Origin: an uncultured Clostridia bacterium
GTDB lineage: Bacteria; Bacillota; Clostridia; UBA1381
Reading direction: 5' to 3'
NCBI GenBank assembly: GCA_947628515.1
Contig: CANRAG010000004.1
Location: forward strand, 1-56,889
Length of the DNA stretch: 56,889 nucleotides
Position numbers and translations under genes: made by a program. Of this stretch, positions 1 through 9,289 are shown piece by piece; positions within the stretch are counted from its first letter, which is position 1; the number at the start of each line of letters is the position of its first letter. The notes under the pieces were generated by a model that was not told where the DNA came from, did not search any database, and saw nothing but the letters and a program-made list of their open reading frames with translations.

Positions 1-2
1 AC

Positions 3-263
3 GCGTTTTCATCTGAGGTCGGATGCAGCAAGAGCAGTCCGGATATATATCTGCTCGCGGCGCGGCGGCTTTCTCTTCCCCCGTCCGACTGCACTGTCTA
101 CGAGGATATTATCACAGGCATAATGAGCGCGAAACAGGCGGGATTTGCCGCGGTCGCGGTCGAGGACGCCGCGAGCGTCCACGACAAAGAAAGGCTCATA
201 CAGTACTCTGACCGCTACATTACGGGGTGGGACGAGCTGCTGAGCACATATGGGAATATCTGA
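3..263 (+). CDS. HAD-superfamily hydrolase (beta-phosphoglucomutase-like), 3' end only
   Basis: The open frame enters from the left edge and stops at TGA 261-263, leaving 86 codons of the C-terminal half. The readable protein has a KSSPDIYL segment, which matches the conserved lysine motif of HAD subfamily I phosphatases. It is followed by VYEDIITGI and SAKQAGF, which match the motif-IV acidic loop and the helix after it. These proteins dephosphorylate or isomerise small sugar phosphates in the cytoplasm. The nucleophile DxD motif lies outside the window, so substrate cannot be guessed. A hairpin follows the stop, so it is probably a separate unit from araD. Family assignment is solid, function open. 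Confidence 0.75.
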   Translation, partial: AFSSEVGCSKSSPDIYLLAARRLSLPPSDCTVYEDIITGIMSAKQAGFAAVAVEDAASVHDKERLIQYSDRYITGWDELLSTYGNI

Positions 264-274
264 TATTCCGAAAG

Positions 275-312
275 ACAGGTCCTGCCGGTGCAAGACGGCT
301 CGACCTGTTTTA
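275..312 (+). terminator. Probable intrinsic terminator after the HAD gene
   Basis: ACAGGTC at 275-281 pairs with GACCTGT at 302-308, with extra CCG/CGG pairing inside, and a T-rich run TTTTATTTA follows. It lies 12 bases after the stop codon. Confidence 0.6.
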
Positions 313-350
313 TTTACTCACTTAAAAACCGCGGTTTATCTAAAAAATTG

Positions 351-379
351 TTGATTTATGTTCTTGTTTATAGTATAAT
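351..379 (+). promoter_or_regulatory. Sigma-A-type promoter for araD
   Basis: TTGATT (351-356) and TATAAT (374-379) are separated by 17 bp. A GGAAGGGG ribosome site at 401-408 precedes the araD ATG at 416 by 7 bases. Confidence 0.7.
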
Positions 380-415
380 AATCCTATAAACCAATATTTT
401 GGAAGGGGCGTAATT

Positions 416-1108
416 ATGTTAGAAGAATTAAAACAGAAGGTTTATGAAGCCAATATGGATTTGCCGCGATACGGTCTTGTTACCTTTACGTGGGGCAATG
501 TCTCGGCAATCGACAGAGAGAAGGGACTGTTTGTTATAAAGCCGTCGGGCGTTGAATATGAAAAGCTGAAGCCCGCCGACATGGTTGTCGTCGATCTTGA
601 CGGAAACAAGGTGGAGGGGGATTATAACCCGTCCTCTGACACGCCGACGCATCTTGAGCTGTATAAGGCGTTCCCTAAATGCGGCGGCATTGTTCACACA
701 CATTCCCCATGGGCAACATCCTTTGCGCAGGCTTGCAAGGGTATTCCGCCGTTCGGCACAACCCACGCGGACTATTTCTACGGAGAGATACCCGCAACAC
801 GGCTTATGACGGATACGGAAATCAAGGAGGCATATGAGAAGAACACCGGCCTTGTAATAATAGAAACATTTAAGGACAGGGACCCCGAAGCTATTCCGGG
901 AGTTCTCGTTTCAAACCACGGCCCGTTCGCATGGGGCACGGACGCGAAGAATGCCGTACACAACGCGGTTGTTATGGAGGAATGTGCGAAAATGGCGCTG
1001 CGCTGTATGCAATTATCCCCGGGGCTGCCGCCTATCTCGCAGACCATTCTTGACAAACACTATCTGCGCAAGCATGGCGAAAATGCATATTATGGTCAAA
1101 AAAAATAA
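416..1108 (+). CDS. araD: L-ribulose-5-phosphate 4-epimerase (class II aldolase family)
   Basis: Interconverts L-ribulose 5-phosphate and D-xylulose 5-phosphate, the last step feeding L-arabinose into the pentose phosphate pathway. The 230-residue length equals the usual family length. Visible signatures are GNVSAIDR near residue 27, [12 protein letters not shown] near 73, the zinc-binding [11 protein letters not shown] segment near 95, and a C-terminal [16 protein letters not shown], typical of AraD rather than fuculose aldolase. It has its own promoter and a strong hairpin right after the stop, so it appears monocistronic. No araA or araB is nearby. The large glycosidase at 37-43 kb and the GH42 gene fit a supply of plant pentoses and hexoses. 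UlaF/SgbE-type homologues of the same fold are the main alternative. Confidence 0.88.
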   Translation: MLEELKQKVYEANMDLPRYGLVTFTWGNVSAIDREKGLFVIKPSGVEYEKLKPADMVVVDLDGNKVEGDYNPSSDTPTHLELYKAFPKCGGIVHTHSPWATSFAQACKGIPPFGTTHADYFYGEIPATRLMTDTEIKEAYEKNTGLVIIETFKDRDPEAIPGVLVSNHGPFAWGTDAKNAVHNAVVMEECAKMALRCMQLSPGLPPISQTILDKHYLRKHGENAYYGQKK

Positions 1109-1123
1109 TGAACCGAAACAAAG

Positions 1124-1166
1124 GGGCGGTAAAGGCTCGCATGAGCCTTTACCGCCCTCGTTTTTA
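1124..1166. terminator. Strong hairpin terminator between araD and sigG
   Basis: GGGCGGTAAAGGCTC and GAGCCTTTACCGCCC form a perfect 15-bp stem with a four-base loop (1124-1157), followed on + by a T run that overlaps the sigG stop. The two genes converge on it, so it can serve both directions. Confidence 0.85.
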
Positions 1167-1934
1167 TACATATTTCCGCATCTGCTTAAGCGCCGACTTT
1201 TCAAGTCTCGATACCTGCGCCTGGGATATTCCTATTTCCGTCGCGACCTCCATTTGCGTTTTTCCACGAAAAAATCTGAGATCGAGTATGTGCTTTTCAC
1301 GGCTTGTAAGATGCTTCATCGCCTCGTTTAAGGCAATGCTTTCAAGCCAGTTCGTATCGGTATTTTTTGTGTCCCTAACTTGGTCCATTACATATATGGC
1401 CTCGCCGCCGTCATGGTAAATAGGCTCATACAGCGATATGGGATCCGATATTGCGTCAAGCGCTATTACAATATCCTCCTTGGGTATATCGAGCATTTTC
1501 GCAAGCTCGGAAATCGTCGGTTCCTTTGAATGTGTATTGATATACTGCTCCTTTGCGCGAAGCGCTTTGTAGGCGGTATCCTTAAGGGAACGGCTCACGC
1601 GTATGGGGCCTTCGTCGCGAAGAAACCGTCTGACCTCGCCTATTATCATCGGAACGGCATAGGTTGAAAACTGCACGCCTATGGATGTATCAAAATTATC
1701 TATGGCTTTTATAAGACCTATACACCCCACCTGAAACAAATCGTCGGGATTTTCGCCGCGGTTTGAAAACCGCTGGATAACGCTCAGTACCAGCCTGAGA
1801 TTGCCGCGTATGAACGTGTCGCGCGCCTCCATATCCCCTTTCTTTATTTTAACAAAAAGCTCATCCTTTTCTTCTCTCGATAATACCGGCAGTGTCGAAG
1901 TATTTACACCGCATATTTCCACCTTATTAGTCAT
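1164..1934 (-). CDS. sigG: RNA polymerase sporulation sigma factor SigG
   Basis: Late forespore sigma factor that switches on the final spore-maturation genes. The 256-residue protein opens with an N-terminal MTNKVEICGVNTSTLPVLS, which resembles the SigG-specific leader. Region 2 contains DDLFQVGCIGLIKAIDNFD and FSTYAVPMIIGEVRRFLRD, and region 4 contains TQMEVATEIGISQAQVSRLEK as the -35 recognition helix. Position downstream of spoIIGA-sigE reproduces the classical Firmicute order. TAAGGAGG sits 6-13 bases before the ATG. About 190 bp separate it from sigE, enough for a private SigF/SigG promoter, but I could not pick a convincing one. Confidence 0.95.
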   Translation of the reverse strand: MTNKVEICGVNTSTLPVLSREEKDELFVKIKKGDMEARDTFIRGNLRLVLSVIQRFSNRGENPDDLFQVGCIGLIKAIDNFDTSIGVQFSTYAVPMIIGEVRRFLRDEGPIRVSRSLKDTAYKALRAKEQYINTHSKEPTISELAKMLDIPKEDIVIALDAISDPISLYEPIYHDGGEAIYVMDQVRDTKNTDTNWLESIALNEAMKHLTSREKHILDLRFFRGKTQMEVATEIGISQAQVSRLEKSALKQMRKYV

Positions 1935-2125
1935 AGTATTTCCTCCTTAGGTATGGCGGGAGATATACAGTTCCCCTATCCGACTAAGTGAAAGAATACT
2001 GCGCGTCCGTATTCGGTATTTACTCCCGTAAACGGCACAATAAATCGCAGTAATATGTCATATAGCTAAATAGTGACGATATACTCCCTATGTACAAATA
2101 CTATAACTCTGCCGGGCAGCGGCGG

Positions 2126-2839
2126 CTATGACATCCTGACTATCTCTTTTTTAAGACGCTTTATTATACGCTTTTCAAGCCGTGATATGTATGACTGGGA
2201 AATGCCCAGCATATCCGCAACCTCCTTCTGTGTCTTTGTCCGGCTCTGTCCCAGTCCGAACCTCAAAATCATTATCTCGCGTTCGCGGCTTGAAAGTGTT
2301 CCCAACGCGCTTTTTAAAAGCTCCCTGTCCACCTCGTCCTCTATGCCCCGGCATATGACGTCGTTTTCTGTCCCCAATATATCCGAAAGAAGAAGCTCGT
2401 TCCCGTCCCAGTCCACATTTAGAGGCTCGTCGATGGATACCTCCGCGCGGCGGTTGGAATTTTTTCGCAAATACATGAGTATCTCATTTTCTATACACCT
2501 TGACGCGTAGGTCGCGAGCTTGATATTTTTATCCGGCTTAAAGGTGTTTATGGATTTTATAAGCCCTATCGTGCCTATTGAAATAAGATCCTCAACGTTT
2601 ATCCCTGTATTTTCGAACTTTCTCGCGATATATACCACAAGCCTGAGATTTCTTTCGGTTAACTCGCTCTTAACAGAATTATCTCCTGTTCCGAGCTTTT
2701 TTATCAATACTTCCTCCTCGGATTTTGACAAGGGCGGCGGCAGCACGTCGGCGCCGCATATGTAAAAAACGCCTGTTGCCGTGTCCTTTTCGCTTGCTAT
2801 ACAAATAAATCGCCGTGTTATTTCTTTTAAAAACTTCAT
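2126..2839 (-). CDS. sigE: RNA polymerase sporulation sigma factor SigE (pro-form)
   Basis: Early mother-cell sigma factor, made as an inactive precursor. The first roughly 27 residues are a basic, hydrophobic leader, and the expected processing region is visible as [15 protein letters not shown]. In Bacillus the equivalent site reads YYIGG, so a cysteine is inserted or substituted here. Region 2 ([37 protein letters not shown]) and region 4 ([21 protein letters not shown]) are nearly invariant. The gene starts 20 bases after spoIIGA ends, consistent with co-transcription, so that the sigma factor and its protease are made together. Length 237, as usual for the family. Confidence 0.96.
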   Translation of the reverse strand: MKFLKEITRRFICIASEKDTATGVFYICGADVLPPPLSKSEEEVLIKKLGTGDNSVKSELTERNLRLVVYIARKFENTGINVEDLISIGTIGLIKSINTFKPDKNIKLATYASRCIENEILMYLRKNSNRRAEVSIDEPLNVDWDGNELLLSDILGTENDVICRGIEDEVDRELLKSALGTLSSREREIMILRFGLGQSRTKTQKEVADMLGISQSYISRLEKRIIKRLKKEIVRMS

Positions 2840-2859
2840 AAATATATCCTCCGCCCGTT

Positions 2860-3621
2860 CTATATATCGCCTGCAATACCGCAGTATTTTCCTTTGAATT
2901 TCCTGGCTACAACCGCAACGGCGGCATTTACCTCGCTGCCGTTTATAGCGCAGCGCTCCGGCTCTATGACCGGAACCGCGCCGCCGCCGTTTATTGTTTC
3001 ATATATCACATATGCCTCCGAAGTATCCCGCAGTCTATCAAAATCTTCGCAGTCAAAAAGCGGCGCCGCCGCTTCCCATGCAATCATAATTACAGGCTTT
3101 CCATGATATTTCAATAAATTCCCGCTGTCATACAAAATTTCGGTTTCAATTTTTCTGTCCCTATATGTAACGGACAATTTGCGATACTTTTTACGTCTGT
3201 TACGTATTTTTTGCGCGGCAATAAATGTCGGATAGGACAATATGTAAAACGCGGCCGTTACCGGCTCCGAAGCGAACAAAGTCACTCCGCCCTGCGCAAG
3301 CTCCGCCGCCGCGCCCGTCACGGACACCGCCGCGAGCGTAATGCCCTCCACCGCAAAGCATATCAGCATAAGCAGCGCCGTATGCCTTATTACGCCGCCG
3401 CGTTTAAATACGGTATACGCCATTGCCGCGAGCACCGCGACGCGCAGCAGCCGCGGCAGTCCGAAAATCGTTTCCGACACGGCATACACACCGCAGAGCG
3501 CGCACGCGGCGACAATTCTTTTATGGGGCGGACGCAGTTTATTTATTATGAAATATGAATATATAAGCATTGCTGCCGAAAACGCGTTCAATGCAAATAT
3601 TTCATCCGCGTATATCTTCAT
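2860..3621 (-). CDS. spoIIGA: Sigma-E processing aspartic peptidase SpoIIGA
   Basis: Membrane-bound protease that cleaves pro-SigE after a SpoIIR signal from the forespore. The N-terminal half (about residues 1-140) is a string of hydrophobic segments beginning [19 protein letters not shown]. The soluble C-terminal half carries ILYDSGNLL, matching the DTGN-type single catalytic aspartate of the family, here with Ser for Thr. Start chosen at the ATG at 3619-3621 because GGAGGG lies just before it and the family begins MxIYxD; an in-frame ATG 12 codons upstream lacks a ribosome site. It is directly followed by sigE. Confidence 0.9.
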   Translation of the reverse strand: MKIYADEIFALNAFSAAMLIYSYFIINKLRPPHKRIVAACALCGVYAVSETIFGLPRLLRVAVLAAMAYTVFKRGGVIRHTALLMLICFAVEGITLAAVSVTGAAAELAQGGVTLFASEPVTAAFYILSYPTFIAAQKIRNRRKKYRKLSVTYRDRKIETEILYDSGNLLKYHGKPVIMIAWEAAAPLFDCEDFDRLRDTSEAYVIYETINGGGAVPVIEPERCAINGSEVNAAVAVVARKFKGKYCGIAGDI

Positions 3622-3657
3622 ATCCCTCCGCCCCTCATGGTTAATCGCTGTAGTCAT

Positions 3658-3725
3658 ATTATACTACCTGCCCCGCATGAAATTTGTAGAATTACGATGT
3701 CGAAACCGCTAAACTCCCCGACAAA
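3658..3725 (-). promoter_or_regulatory. spoIIGA promoter with probable Spo0A boxes
   Basis: Reading leftwards, TATAAT occupies 3658-3663. Upstream of it ATGTCGAAA at 3697-3705 contains a perfect TGTCGAA 0A-box core. TTTGTAGAA at 3683-3691 is one base off the TTTGTCGAA form, and a third similar site, TTTGTCGGG on the minus strand, lies at about 3717-3725. The cluster sits where the Spo0A-activated spoIIG promoter of Bacillus has its 0A boxes, and no good -35 box is seen. That the boxes act in Spo0A control is inference. Confidence 0.6.
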
Positions 3726-3799
3726 TTTCCCTTTAGGCATATCGGGTACGCGCCGTTTTTAAATCGCCAAAATACGCAATGTTTTTAACAATATATGAC

Positions 3800-3828
3800 T
3801 TGCCTATTCTGATTTACTGTGGTATACT
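3800..3828 (+). promoter_or_regulatory. Sigma-A-type promoter for the GH42 gene
   Basis: TTGCCT (3800-3805), 17 bp, TATACT (3823-3828). GGAGGA at 3851-3856 is 7 bases before the ATG at 3864. Confidence 0.65.
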
Positions 3829-3863
3829 GAAAGCAGAAATATCAGATTACGGAGGACTGTCTT

Positions 3864-5810
3864 ATGTTATACGGAGCATGCTATTACCCTGAGCATTGGG
3901 AAAAGAACGAATGGGCAAGCCATGCCAAGCTTATGCGTGAAGCGAATATGAACACGGTGCGCATGGCGGACTTTGCATGGGGAGTTATGGAGCCGGAAGA
4001 AGATGTGTTTGACTTCTCGCTGTTTGACGAAGCGATTGAGCTGTTGGCGAAAAACGGTATAAAAACCATACTCTGCACGCCTACCGCCGGACCGCCGAAA
4101 TGGCTCGTAAACAAATATGACATATTACAGCGCGACCGCTACGGCAGACCTGAGGGCTGGGGCAGCCGCCGCGAGGGCTGCGCCAATAACGCGGCTTACC
4201 GCTATAGGAGCGCGAAGATAACCGAAGCCATGGCAAAGCATTTTGCAAACAACCCGAACGTTATCGCATGGCAGATAGATAACGAGTTCGGCTGTCACGC
4301 CTCCACGCTCTGCTACTGCGAAAGCTGCCGCCGTGCTTTTTGCGCATGGCTCAAAAAACGCTATGGAACAATAGATAATCTAAATAAAAAATGGGGCACT
4401 GTTTTCTGGAGTCTCGGTTTCTCATCGTTTGATGATATAATTCTCCCCGCCGCAAACTCCTGCGAACCCGAAAACGCGCAGGCCTGGTCGCATAATCCGT
4501 CGCTCGATTTGGAGTTCCGCCGTTTTTCTTCCAATTCATGGGTGGATTTTCAGCAGATGGAGATCGACATTATAAAGAAATATACCAACGCGCCGGTAAG
4601 CCACAACCTTATGGGGCACGCGCCGGATATAGATTATTACGACCTCTCACGCGGCCTTGATTTTGTCATGTGGGATAATTACCCCGATAACCAGTGGGGC
4701 GGCTCCGACTATGAATATGTTTCGATGGCGCACGAAATTATGCGCGGCGTAAAGGATAGAAACTTTGTTGTAGCCGAGGAGCAGTCCGGTCCGGCGGGCT
4801 GGGACTGCATGGGCGCGAACCCTGAACCCGGTCAGCTTCGGCTGTGGGCATACCAGGCTTTGGCGCACGGTGGAGAGGGAATAATTTATTTCCGGTTCAA
4901 GGCGCTTAACTACGGTATGGAGCAATACTGGCACGGAATACTTGACCACGACGGCATCCCCCGCCGACGTTATTTTGAAATTCAAAAAACCGGCGCGGAG
5001 CTAAAAAAGCTTGAACAATATATCGTGGGCAAAAAGAATAACTATGACGCTCTTATAGTGCGTGATTACCCCAATATATGGTCGCATAGCATAAAGCGGC
5101 ACCAGCGCGATTTCAGCTATACGGAGCTTGTATACTCATATTTTCGCGCAAACGCTCAGCTTAATATCAATACAGCCGTTTCAATCGGAAATTATGAGCG
5201 ATACAAGGTTGTGTATATGCCGGCATACAATGTTGTTGACGAGGCGGAAATCGCAAAGGTGACAGAATATGTAAGAAACGGCGGCACGCTTGTTACGACC
5301 TTCAGGAGCGGTCAGCGCAACCGCAAAAATAATATAGCCTCCACCACCCTGCCCTGCGCGTTTGCCGAGCTTGCGGGTATTGAGGTGGAGGAATTCGATC
5401 CGCTCAGAAAAACCACGGAAATAACAGGGCTTGTAAAATCAGAAGCAAAAATATGGTGCGATATTATAAAGCCGATAACCGCAAAGGCGCTTTGCGCGTA
5501 CTCAAACCGCTGGTTTGCCGGACGCGCCGCGATTACGGTAAACAGCTTCGGCAAGGGCAAGGTCTACTATGTCGGCTGCGACCTTACCGAGCCCGCGCAA
5601 AAGGAACTGGTCAGATATATTTCCGAACAGGCGGGAATATCACCGATTGACGCGCCAAGAGGTATTGAGATAATAAAACGCGAGGATTTTACGATATTAA
5701 TGAACCATAACGACTATGAGGAAACGGCGCCCGTAACGGGCACATCCCTCATAACGGGCGAAAAATTTGACGGCAAAATGCGCCCCTACGGAGTGGAGTT
5801 TATAAAATGA
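3864..5810 (+). CDS. Family GH42 beta-galactosidase
   Basis: Hydrolyses terminal beta-galactosides, in gut Firmicutes often from galactans or galacto-oligosaccharides. The protein of 648 residues has no signal peptide, so it should act on imported oligosaccharides. It opens with GACYYPEHW, as GH42 enzymes do. The probable acid/base is E141 in AWQIDNEFG and the probable nucleophile is E306 in VVAEEQSGPAGW. C106, C150, C152 and C155 match the family's zinc-binding cysteines. Residues from about 385 onward form the trimerisation (beta/alpha) domain and a small beta domain. It has its own promoter and terminator, so appears monocistronic. GH35 or GH2 can be excluded by fold motifs. Confidence 0.92.
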   Translation: MLYGACYYPEHWEKNEWASHAKLMREANMNTVRMADFAWGVMEPEEDVFDFSLFDEAIELLAKNGIKTILCTPTAGPPKWLVNKYDILQRDRYGRPEGWGSRREGCANNAAYRYRSAKITEAMAKHFANNPNVIAWQIDNEFGCHASTLCYCESCRRAFCAWLKKRYGTIDNLNKKWGTVFWSLGFSSFDDIILPAANSCEPENAQAWSHNPSLDLEFRRFSSNSWVDFQQMEIDIIKKYTNAPVSHNLMGHAPDIDYYDLSRGLDFVMWDNYPDNQWGGSDYEYVSMAHEIMRGVKDRNFVVAEEQSGPAGWDCMGANPEPGQLRLWAYQALAHGGEGIIYFRFKALNYGMEQYWHGILDHDGIPRRRYFEIQKTGAELKKLEQYIVGKKNNYDALIVRDYPNIWSHSIKRHQRDFSYTELVYSYFRANAQLNINTAVSIGNYERYKVVYMPAYNVVDEAEIAKVTEYVRNGGTLVTTFRSGQRNRKNNIASTTLPCAFAELAGIEVEEFDPLRKTTEITGLVKSEAKIWCDIIKPITAKALCAYSNRWFAGRAAITVNSFGKGKVYYVGCDLTEPAQKELVRYISEQAGISPIDAPRGIEIIKREDFTILMNHNDYEETAPVTGTSLITGEKFDGKMRPYGVEFIK

Positions 5811-5834
5811 CGGTCTTTAACGGCCGTCATTTTT
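5807..5834. terminator. Hairpin terminator between the GH42 gene and cobQ
   Basis: ATGACGG (5807-5813) pairs with CCGTCAT (5824-5830), followed by TTTT on +. It overlaps the GH42 stop codon. On - the same hairpin is followed by TTTATA and so can also end the cob transcript. A second dyad at 5865-5892 (GATAACAA/TTGTTATC, alternatively AGAGGA/TCCTCT) lies just after cobQ. Confidence 0.65.
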
Positions 5835-5890
5835 GCGGTTTAAAACCGTACCGATTTCATAGAGGATAACAAGTCCTCTGTAAATTGTTA

Positions 5891-7345
5891 TCACGAAATT
5901 CCTTTGTCGATTATATCATAAATCCTGTCCATATCCATGGCTTTTCTTACGGTATCCGCCAGAATATCATACTGTGCCTCCTTATACACTTTCATGTCAA
6001 AGCCGCTTTCCGCCGCGGGGTTAATGCCCCGCTTACGCATAAGCGCCGACGCAATCCCGCGCATGACCGGAGCATTGTCAAATATCCCGTGCAGATAGCT
6101 GCCGTATATATTTCCCTTACTATACACAATTGGGCTGTCCGTTCTGCCCATATGTATTTCATACCCCGACACGTCCGCGCCGTTGAGCCCTTCAAATATT
6201 CCGGTGAGTCCCGACAGTCTGCCGCTCGTCCGCGCGGTGGTTTTCTTCTTTTCGAACACCGTTTCCACGTCAAGAAGTCCCATACCGCTGATTTCTCCTC
6301 CGCCCTCCGTATTATACGGGTCGGATATTCTCCTACCGAGCATCTGGAATCCGCCGCATATTCCGAATACGGGAACATCCTGCCCGACGCAGCGCAGCAC
6401 GGCCGCTTCAATGCCGCTTTCGCGCAGCCACTTCATGTCAGACATTGTGCTCTTTGTGCCCGGGATTACAATCATATCGGGCGAGCCAAGCTCTCTCGCG
6501 CGCCCGACATACCGAGCCGATAGTCCCTCCATGCAGTCAAACGGCGTGAAGTCAGTAAAATTTGATATTCGCGGCAGGCGTATAATCGCTATGTCCACGC
6601 AATTTTTTATGTCCCTTTTGTTAAATCTCTCCGTGAGCGAGTCCTCGTCGTCTATATCAACATCCATATACGGCACAACTCCCAGAACTGACTTTTTCGT
6701 AAGGTCAAAGAGCATATCAAGACCGTTTTGCAAAATGGTTACATCACCCCGAAACTTGTTAATTATAAGCCCTTTAATCATTGCCCGCTCCGACGGCTCC
6801 AAAAGCTCCACCGTGCCGAAAAGCTGTGCGAACACGCCTCCGCGGTCTATATCGCCCGCAAGCAGAACCGGCGATTTTGCAAGCCGCGCCATGCCCATGT
6901 TTACAATATCGTTTGTTTTTAAATTTATCTCCGCGGGGCTGCCCGCGCCCTCGATTACCACTATATCATTCTCCGCCGCAATCGAGCTGTAAGCCTCCGT
7001 AATATGCGGTATAAACTCCGTCTTGCGCTTAAAATACTCTCTCGCCGTCATATTCCCTATCGGTCTGCCGTTTATAATGACCTGTGAGCCCACATCGCTT
7101 GTCGGCTTCAAAAGTATTGGGTTCATTCTGACATCCGGTTCACATCCGGCGGCCTCCGCCTGCATCACCTGCGCCCTGCCCATTTCAAGCCCGGCGCTTG
7201 TGACAAAGGAATTCAGCGCCATGTTCTGCGACTTAAACGGCGCGGTTCTGTATCCGTCGCTTGCGAATATGCGGCACAGCGCTCCGGCAATAAGGCTCTT
7301 TCCCGCGCCGGACATAGTGCCTTGTATCATTATCGATTTTGCCAC
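5891..7345 (-). CDS. cobQ: Cobyric acid synthase (amidates b, d, e, g side chains)
   Basis: Glutamine-dependent ligase that converts adenosylcobyrinic a,c-diamide to cobyric acid; also called CbiP. The N-terminal dethiobiotin-synthetase-like half starts [17 protein letters not shown], with a modified P-loop, and continues with [12 protein letters not shown]. The C-terminal amidotransferase half has the nucleophile cysteine in [11 protein letters not shown] and a catalytic histidine in GSYLHGIFD. 484 residues is normal. It overlaps the preceding cobD by 16 bases and is the last gene of the cobalamin block. Confidence 0.95.
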   Translation of the reverse strand: MAKSIMIQGTMSGAGKSLIAGALCRIFASDGYRTAPFKSQNMALNSFVTSAGLEMGRAQVMQAEAAGCEPDVRMNPILLKPTSDVGSQVIINGRPIGNMTAREYFKRKTEFIPHITEAYSSIAAENDIVVIEGAGSPAEINLKTNDIVNMGMARLAKSPVLLAGDIDRGGVFAQLFGTVELLEPSERAMIKGLIINKFRGDVTILQNGLDMLFDLTKKSVLGVVPYMDVDIDDEDSLTERFNKRDIKNCVDIAIIRLPRISNFTDFTPFDCMEGLSARYVGRARELGSPDMIVIPGTKSTMSDMKWLRESGIEAAVLRCVGQDVPVFGICGGFQMLGRRISDPYNTEGGGEISGMGLLDVETVFEKKKTTARTSGRLSGLTGIFEGLNGADVSGYEIHMGRTDSPIVYSKGNIYGSYLHGIFDNAPVMRGIASALMRKRGINPAAESGFDMKVYKEAQYDILADTVRKAMDMDRIYDIIDKGIS

Positions 7346-8301
7346 AACACCGCCTCCAATGCCTTTATCAGCCGTCTGTTTTCGCCGCCCGTGCGGACGG
7401 CAATTCTGTAATCTCCTATTCCCGCTCCCGTAAAATCCGAGCAGTCGCGGATTAGTATTCCATACTTTAACAGCGCTTCTTTAAGACCGGGTTCGGACTT
7501 AAACATAATAAAATTCGCCGCCGATTTAATATATTCTATACCCAGCCTGTCAAACTCCGTCTCCAGTGTCTTTCTTGCGCTCGCAATATATTCCCGCATA
7601 AACTCCGGCGTATGCAAATCACGCGCGGCGGCAATACCGGCTGCCTGCGCGACGGTCGAAACGCTCCACGGCTGCCTTACCGCATGGATCTTTTCCAACA
7701 GATCCGTATTCGAGGTCATAAGATAGCCGAGCCGAAGCCCCGGTATCGCGTACATCTTTGTAAAGGATTTGAGAACAATAAGGTTTTTATAATCCTCTAT
7801 TAAATCCACGCATGAATATTTCTCATAACCCGTGACAAAATCCATGAAACATTCGTCTATAAACATAACACGGTCATTTTCGTTCGCTCTTGATTTTATG
7901 TCATCCTTCGGCATGAGCAGACCTGTGGGGTTGTTGGGATTGCATATAAATTCAACTTCTTTTTCCGTCGTGCCACGCGCCGCGCGCGCCGCCGCGCCGT
8001 ACTCCGAAAATGTCGGGTTATGTATTACGCAGCGGGTAGGCCTTATCGCGTACATCGCGCTATAAATAAGCTCCGCCGCGCCGTTGCCGCAGATTATATA
8101 TCCTGCCGGTACTCCCTCGCGAGCGGCAATCGCCTCCCGAAGCTCCGTACACATATAATCCGGATATGTATCGGCTCTCGCCGCCGCGCGCGCCGCCGCC
8201 TCCCGCACAGGTTCGGGCGTTCCGAGAGGATTTATATTCGCGGAGAAATCGAGTATTTCCCCGCCGTATAAAAAAGCGTTTCCGCCGTGTGTATATTTCA
8301 T
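7330..8301 (-). CDS. cobD: L-threonine-O-3-phosphate decarboxylase
   Basis: PLP enzyme of the histidinol-phosphate aminotransferase fold that makes (R)-1-aminopropan-2-ol phosphate, the linker joined to cobyric acid by CbiB. Opens with THGGN, followed by [10 protein letters not shown], both characteristic of Cob[11 protein letters not shown] and the PLP lysine in [19 protein letters not shown] are present. At 323 residues it is a little short of the Salmonella protein and lacks the zinc-binding C-terminal extension seen in some homologues. HisC is the alternative by fold, but neighbours cbiB and cobQ decide for CobD. Confidence 0.92.
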   Translation of the reverse strand: MKYTHGGNAFLYGGEILDFSANINPLGTPEPVREAAARAAARADTYPDYMCTELREAIAAREGVPAGYIICGNGAAELIYSAMYAIRPTRCVIHNPTFSEYGAAARAARGTTEKEVEFICNPNNPTGLLMPKDDIKSRANENDRVMFIDECFMDFVTGYEKYSCVDLIEDYKNLIVLKSFTKMYAIPGLRLGYLMTSNTDLLEKIHAVRQPWSVSTVAQAAGIAAARDLHTPEFMREYIASARKTLETEFDRLGIEYIKSAANFIMFKSEPGLKEALLKYGILIRDCSDFTGAGIGDYRIAVRTGGENRRLIKALEAVLWQNR

Positions 8302-8314
8302 AGATATATCTCCG

Positions 8315-9286
8315 TTAAAAATGAATTACATACCACAATCCCGTTTTCACGGCTGATATGACAATAAGCATGGTAACAGCCGACGCGTACATAAGCCTGT
8401 TTGCGCGCCTTATATCCTCCGCCTCAACCGCACGGGTATCATCGCCTATAAACTTCTTTTTATAAAGTCTGCCGAAATAATACGCGTCTCCCGCAAGGCG
8501 CACGCCGAGCGCGCCCGCGCATACAGCTTCGGTCTGGGCGCTGTTGGGACTGGCATGGTTAAATCTGTCACGCCTGAAAATACGTATGGCATTTTTATAA
8601 TCCATGCGAAGGAGCCATGATGAAAATATCATCAGTACGGCGGAAATGCGCGACGGGATAAAATTAACAAAATCATCAAGTCTCGCCGCGGCGCGGCCGA
8701 AATTTATATATTTATCGTTTTTATACCCCACCATTGAATCCATGGTGTTTATTGCCTTATATAAAAAACCGAGCGGCGCTCCGCCGACGGCGGCAAAGAG
8801 CATAGGCGCTATTACACCGTCGGAGGCGTTTTCCGCAACTGTTTCCACCGCCGCTTTTATAATGCCCTCCACGTCGAGCGCCGCCGTGTCGCGGCCGACA
8901 ATCATCGAAACCGCGCGTCTTGCCCCTTCCGTATCATTACATTGCGCCGCGCGGTATACCTTCATGCTCTCGCGTTTAAGCGACCTTGCCGCAAGCAGGA
9001 AGCAGCACATCACCCCATCGACGGCCATATACACATACGGATGAATTAAATACGCGGCAGCGCTTATGATTAGGGACACTAAAAATACTGTGACGCACAC
9101 GCGCTCCGCCATTATCCTTCCGCCTCGGCGCTCGCTTTTTGTTGTTTTTTGCCTTATTCTTTTCTCATAGGCGCTTATTAGTCTGCCTATAAGCCTTATC
9201 GGGTGATACGACCACGGCGGATCTCCTATTATGCAGTCAAGCAAAAATCCCGCAAAAAGCGCGCAGCATGAATATAAAATCCACAT
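8315..9286 (-). CDS. cbiB: Adenosylcobinamide-phosphate synthase
   Basis: Integral membrane enzyme joining cobyric acid to aminopropanol phosphate (or aminopropanol). The family signature DCIIGDPPWSYHPIRLIGRLI is visible near the N-terminus, then hydrophobic segments, VETVAENASDGVIAPMLF, GGAPLGFLYKAINTMDSM and a conserved SPNSAQTEA region. 323 residues, full length. It lies between the short CobU-like gene and cobD, with 3-13 base gaps, so translation is probably coupled. Confidence 0.95.
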   Translation of the reverse strand: MWILYSCCALFAGFLLDCIIGDPPWSYHPIRLIGRLISAYEKRIRQKTTKSERRGGRIMAERVCVTVFLVSLIISAAAYLIHPYVYMAVDGVMCCFLLAARSLKRESMKVYRAAQCNDTEGARRAVSMIVGRDTAALDVEGIIKAAVETVAENASDGVIAPMLFAAVGGAPLGFLYKAINTMDSMVGYKNDKYINFGRAAARLDDFVNFIPSRISAVLMIFSSWLLRMDYKNAIRIFRRDRFNHASPNSAQTEAVCAGALGVRLAGDAYYFGRLYKKKFIGDDTRAVEAEDIRRANRLMYASAVTMLIVISAVKTGLWYVIHF

Positions 9287-9289
9287 ACA

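Noticed and set aside
951..1419. Overlapping open frames near the araD/sigG junction
   Set aside because: They run through a strong terminator and the antisense of sigG and have no recognisable domain.
2040..2125. Terminator or SigF-type promoter between sigE and sigG
   Set aside because: I looked for GG-rich -10 and GYATA -35 pairs and for hairpins with T runs; only weak candidates with wrong spacing were found.
5885..6523. 212-codon open frame on + opposite cobQ
   Set aside because: No family motif and no ribosome site; cobQ on the other strand is conserved throughout.
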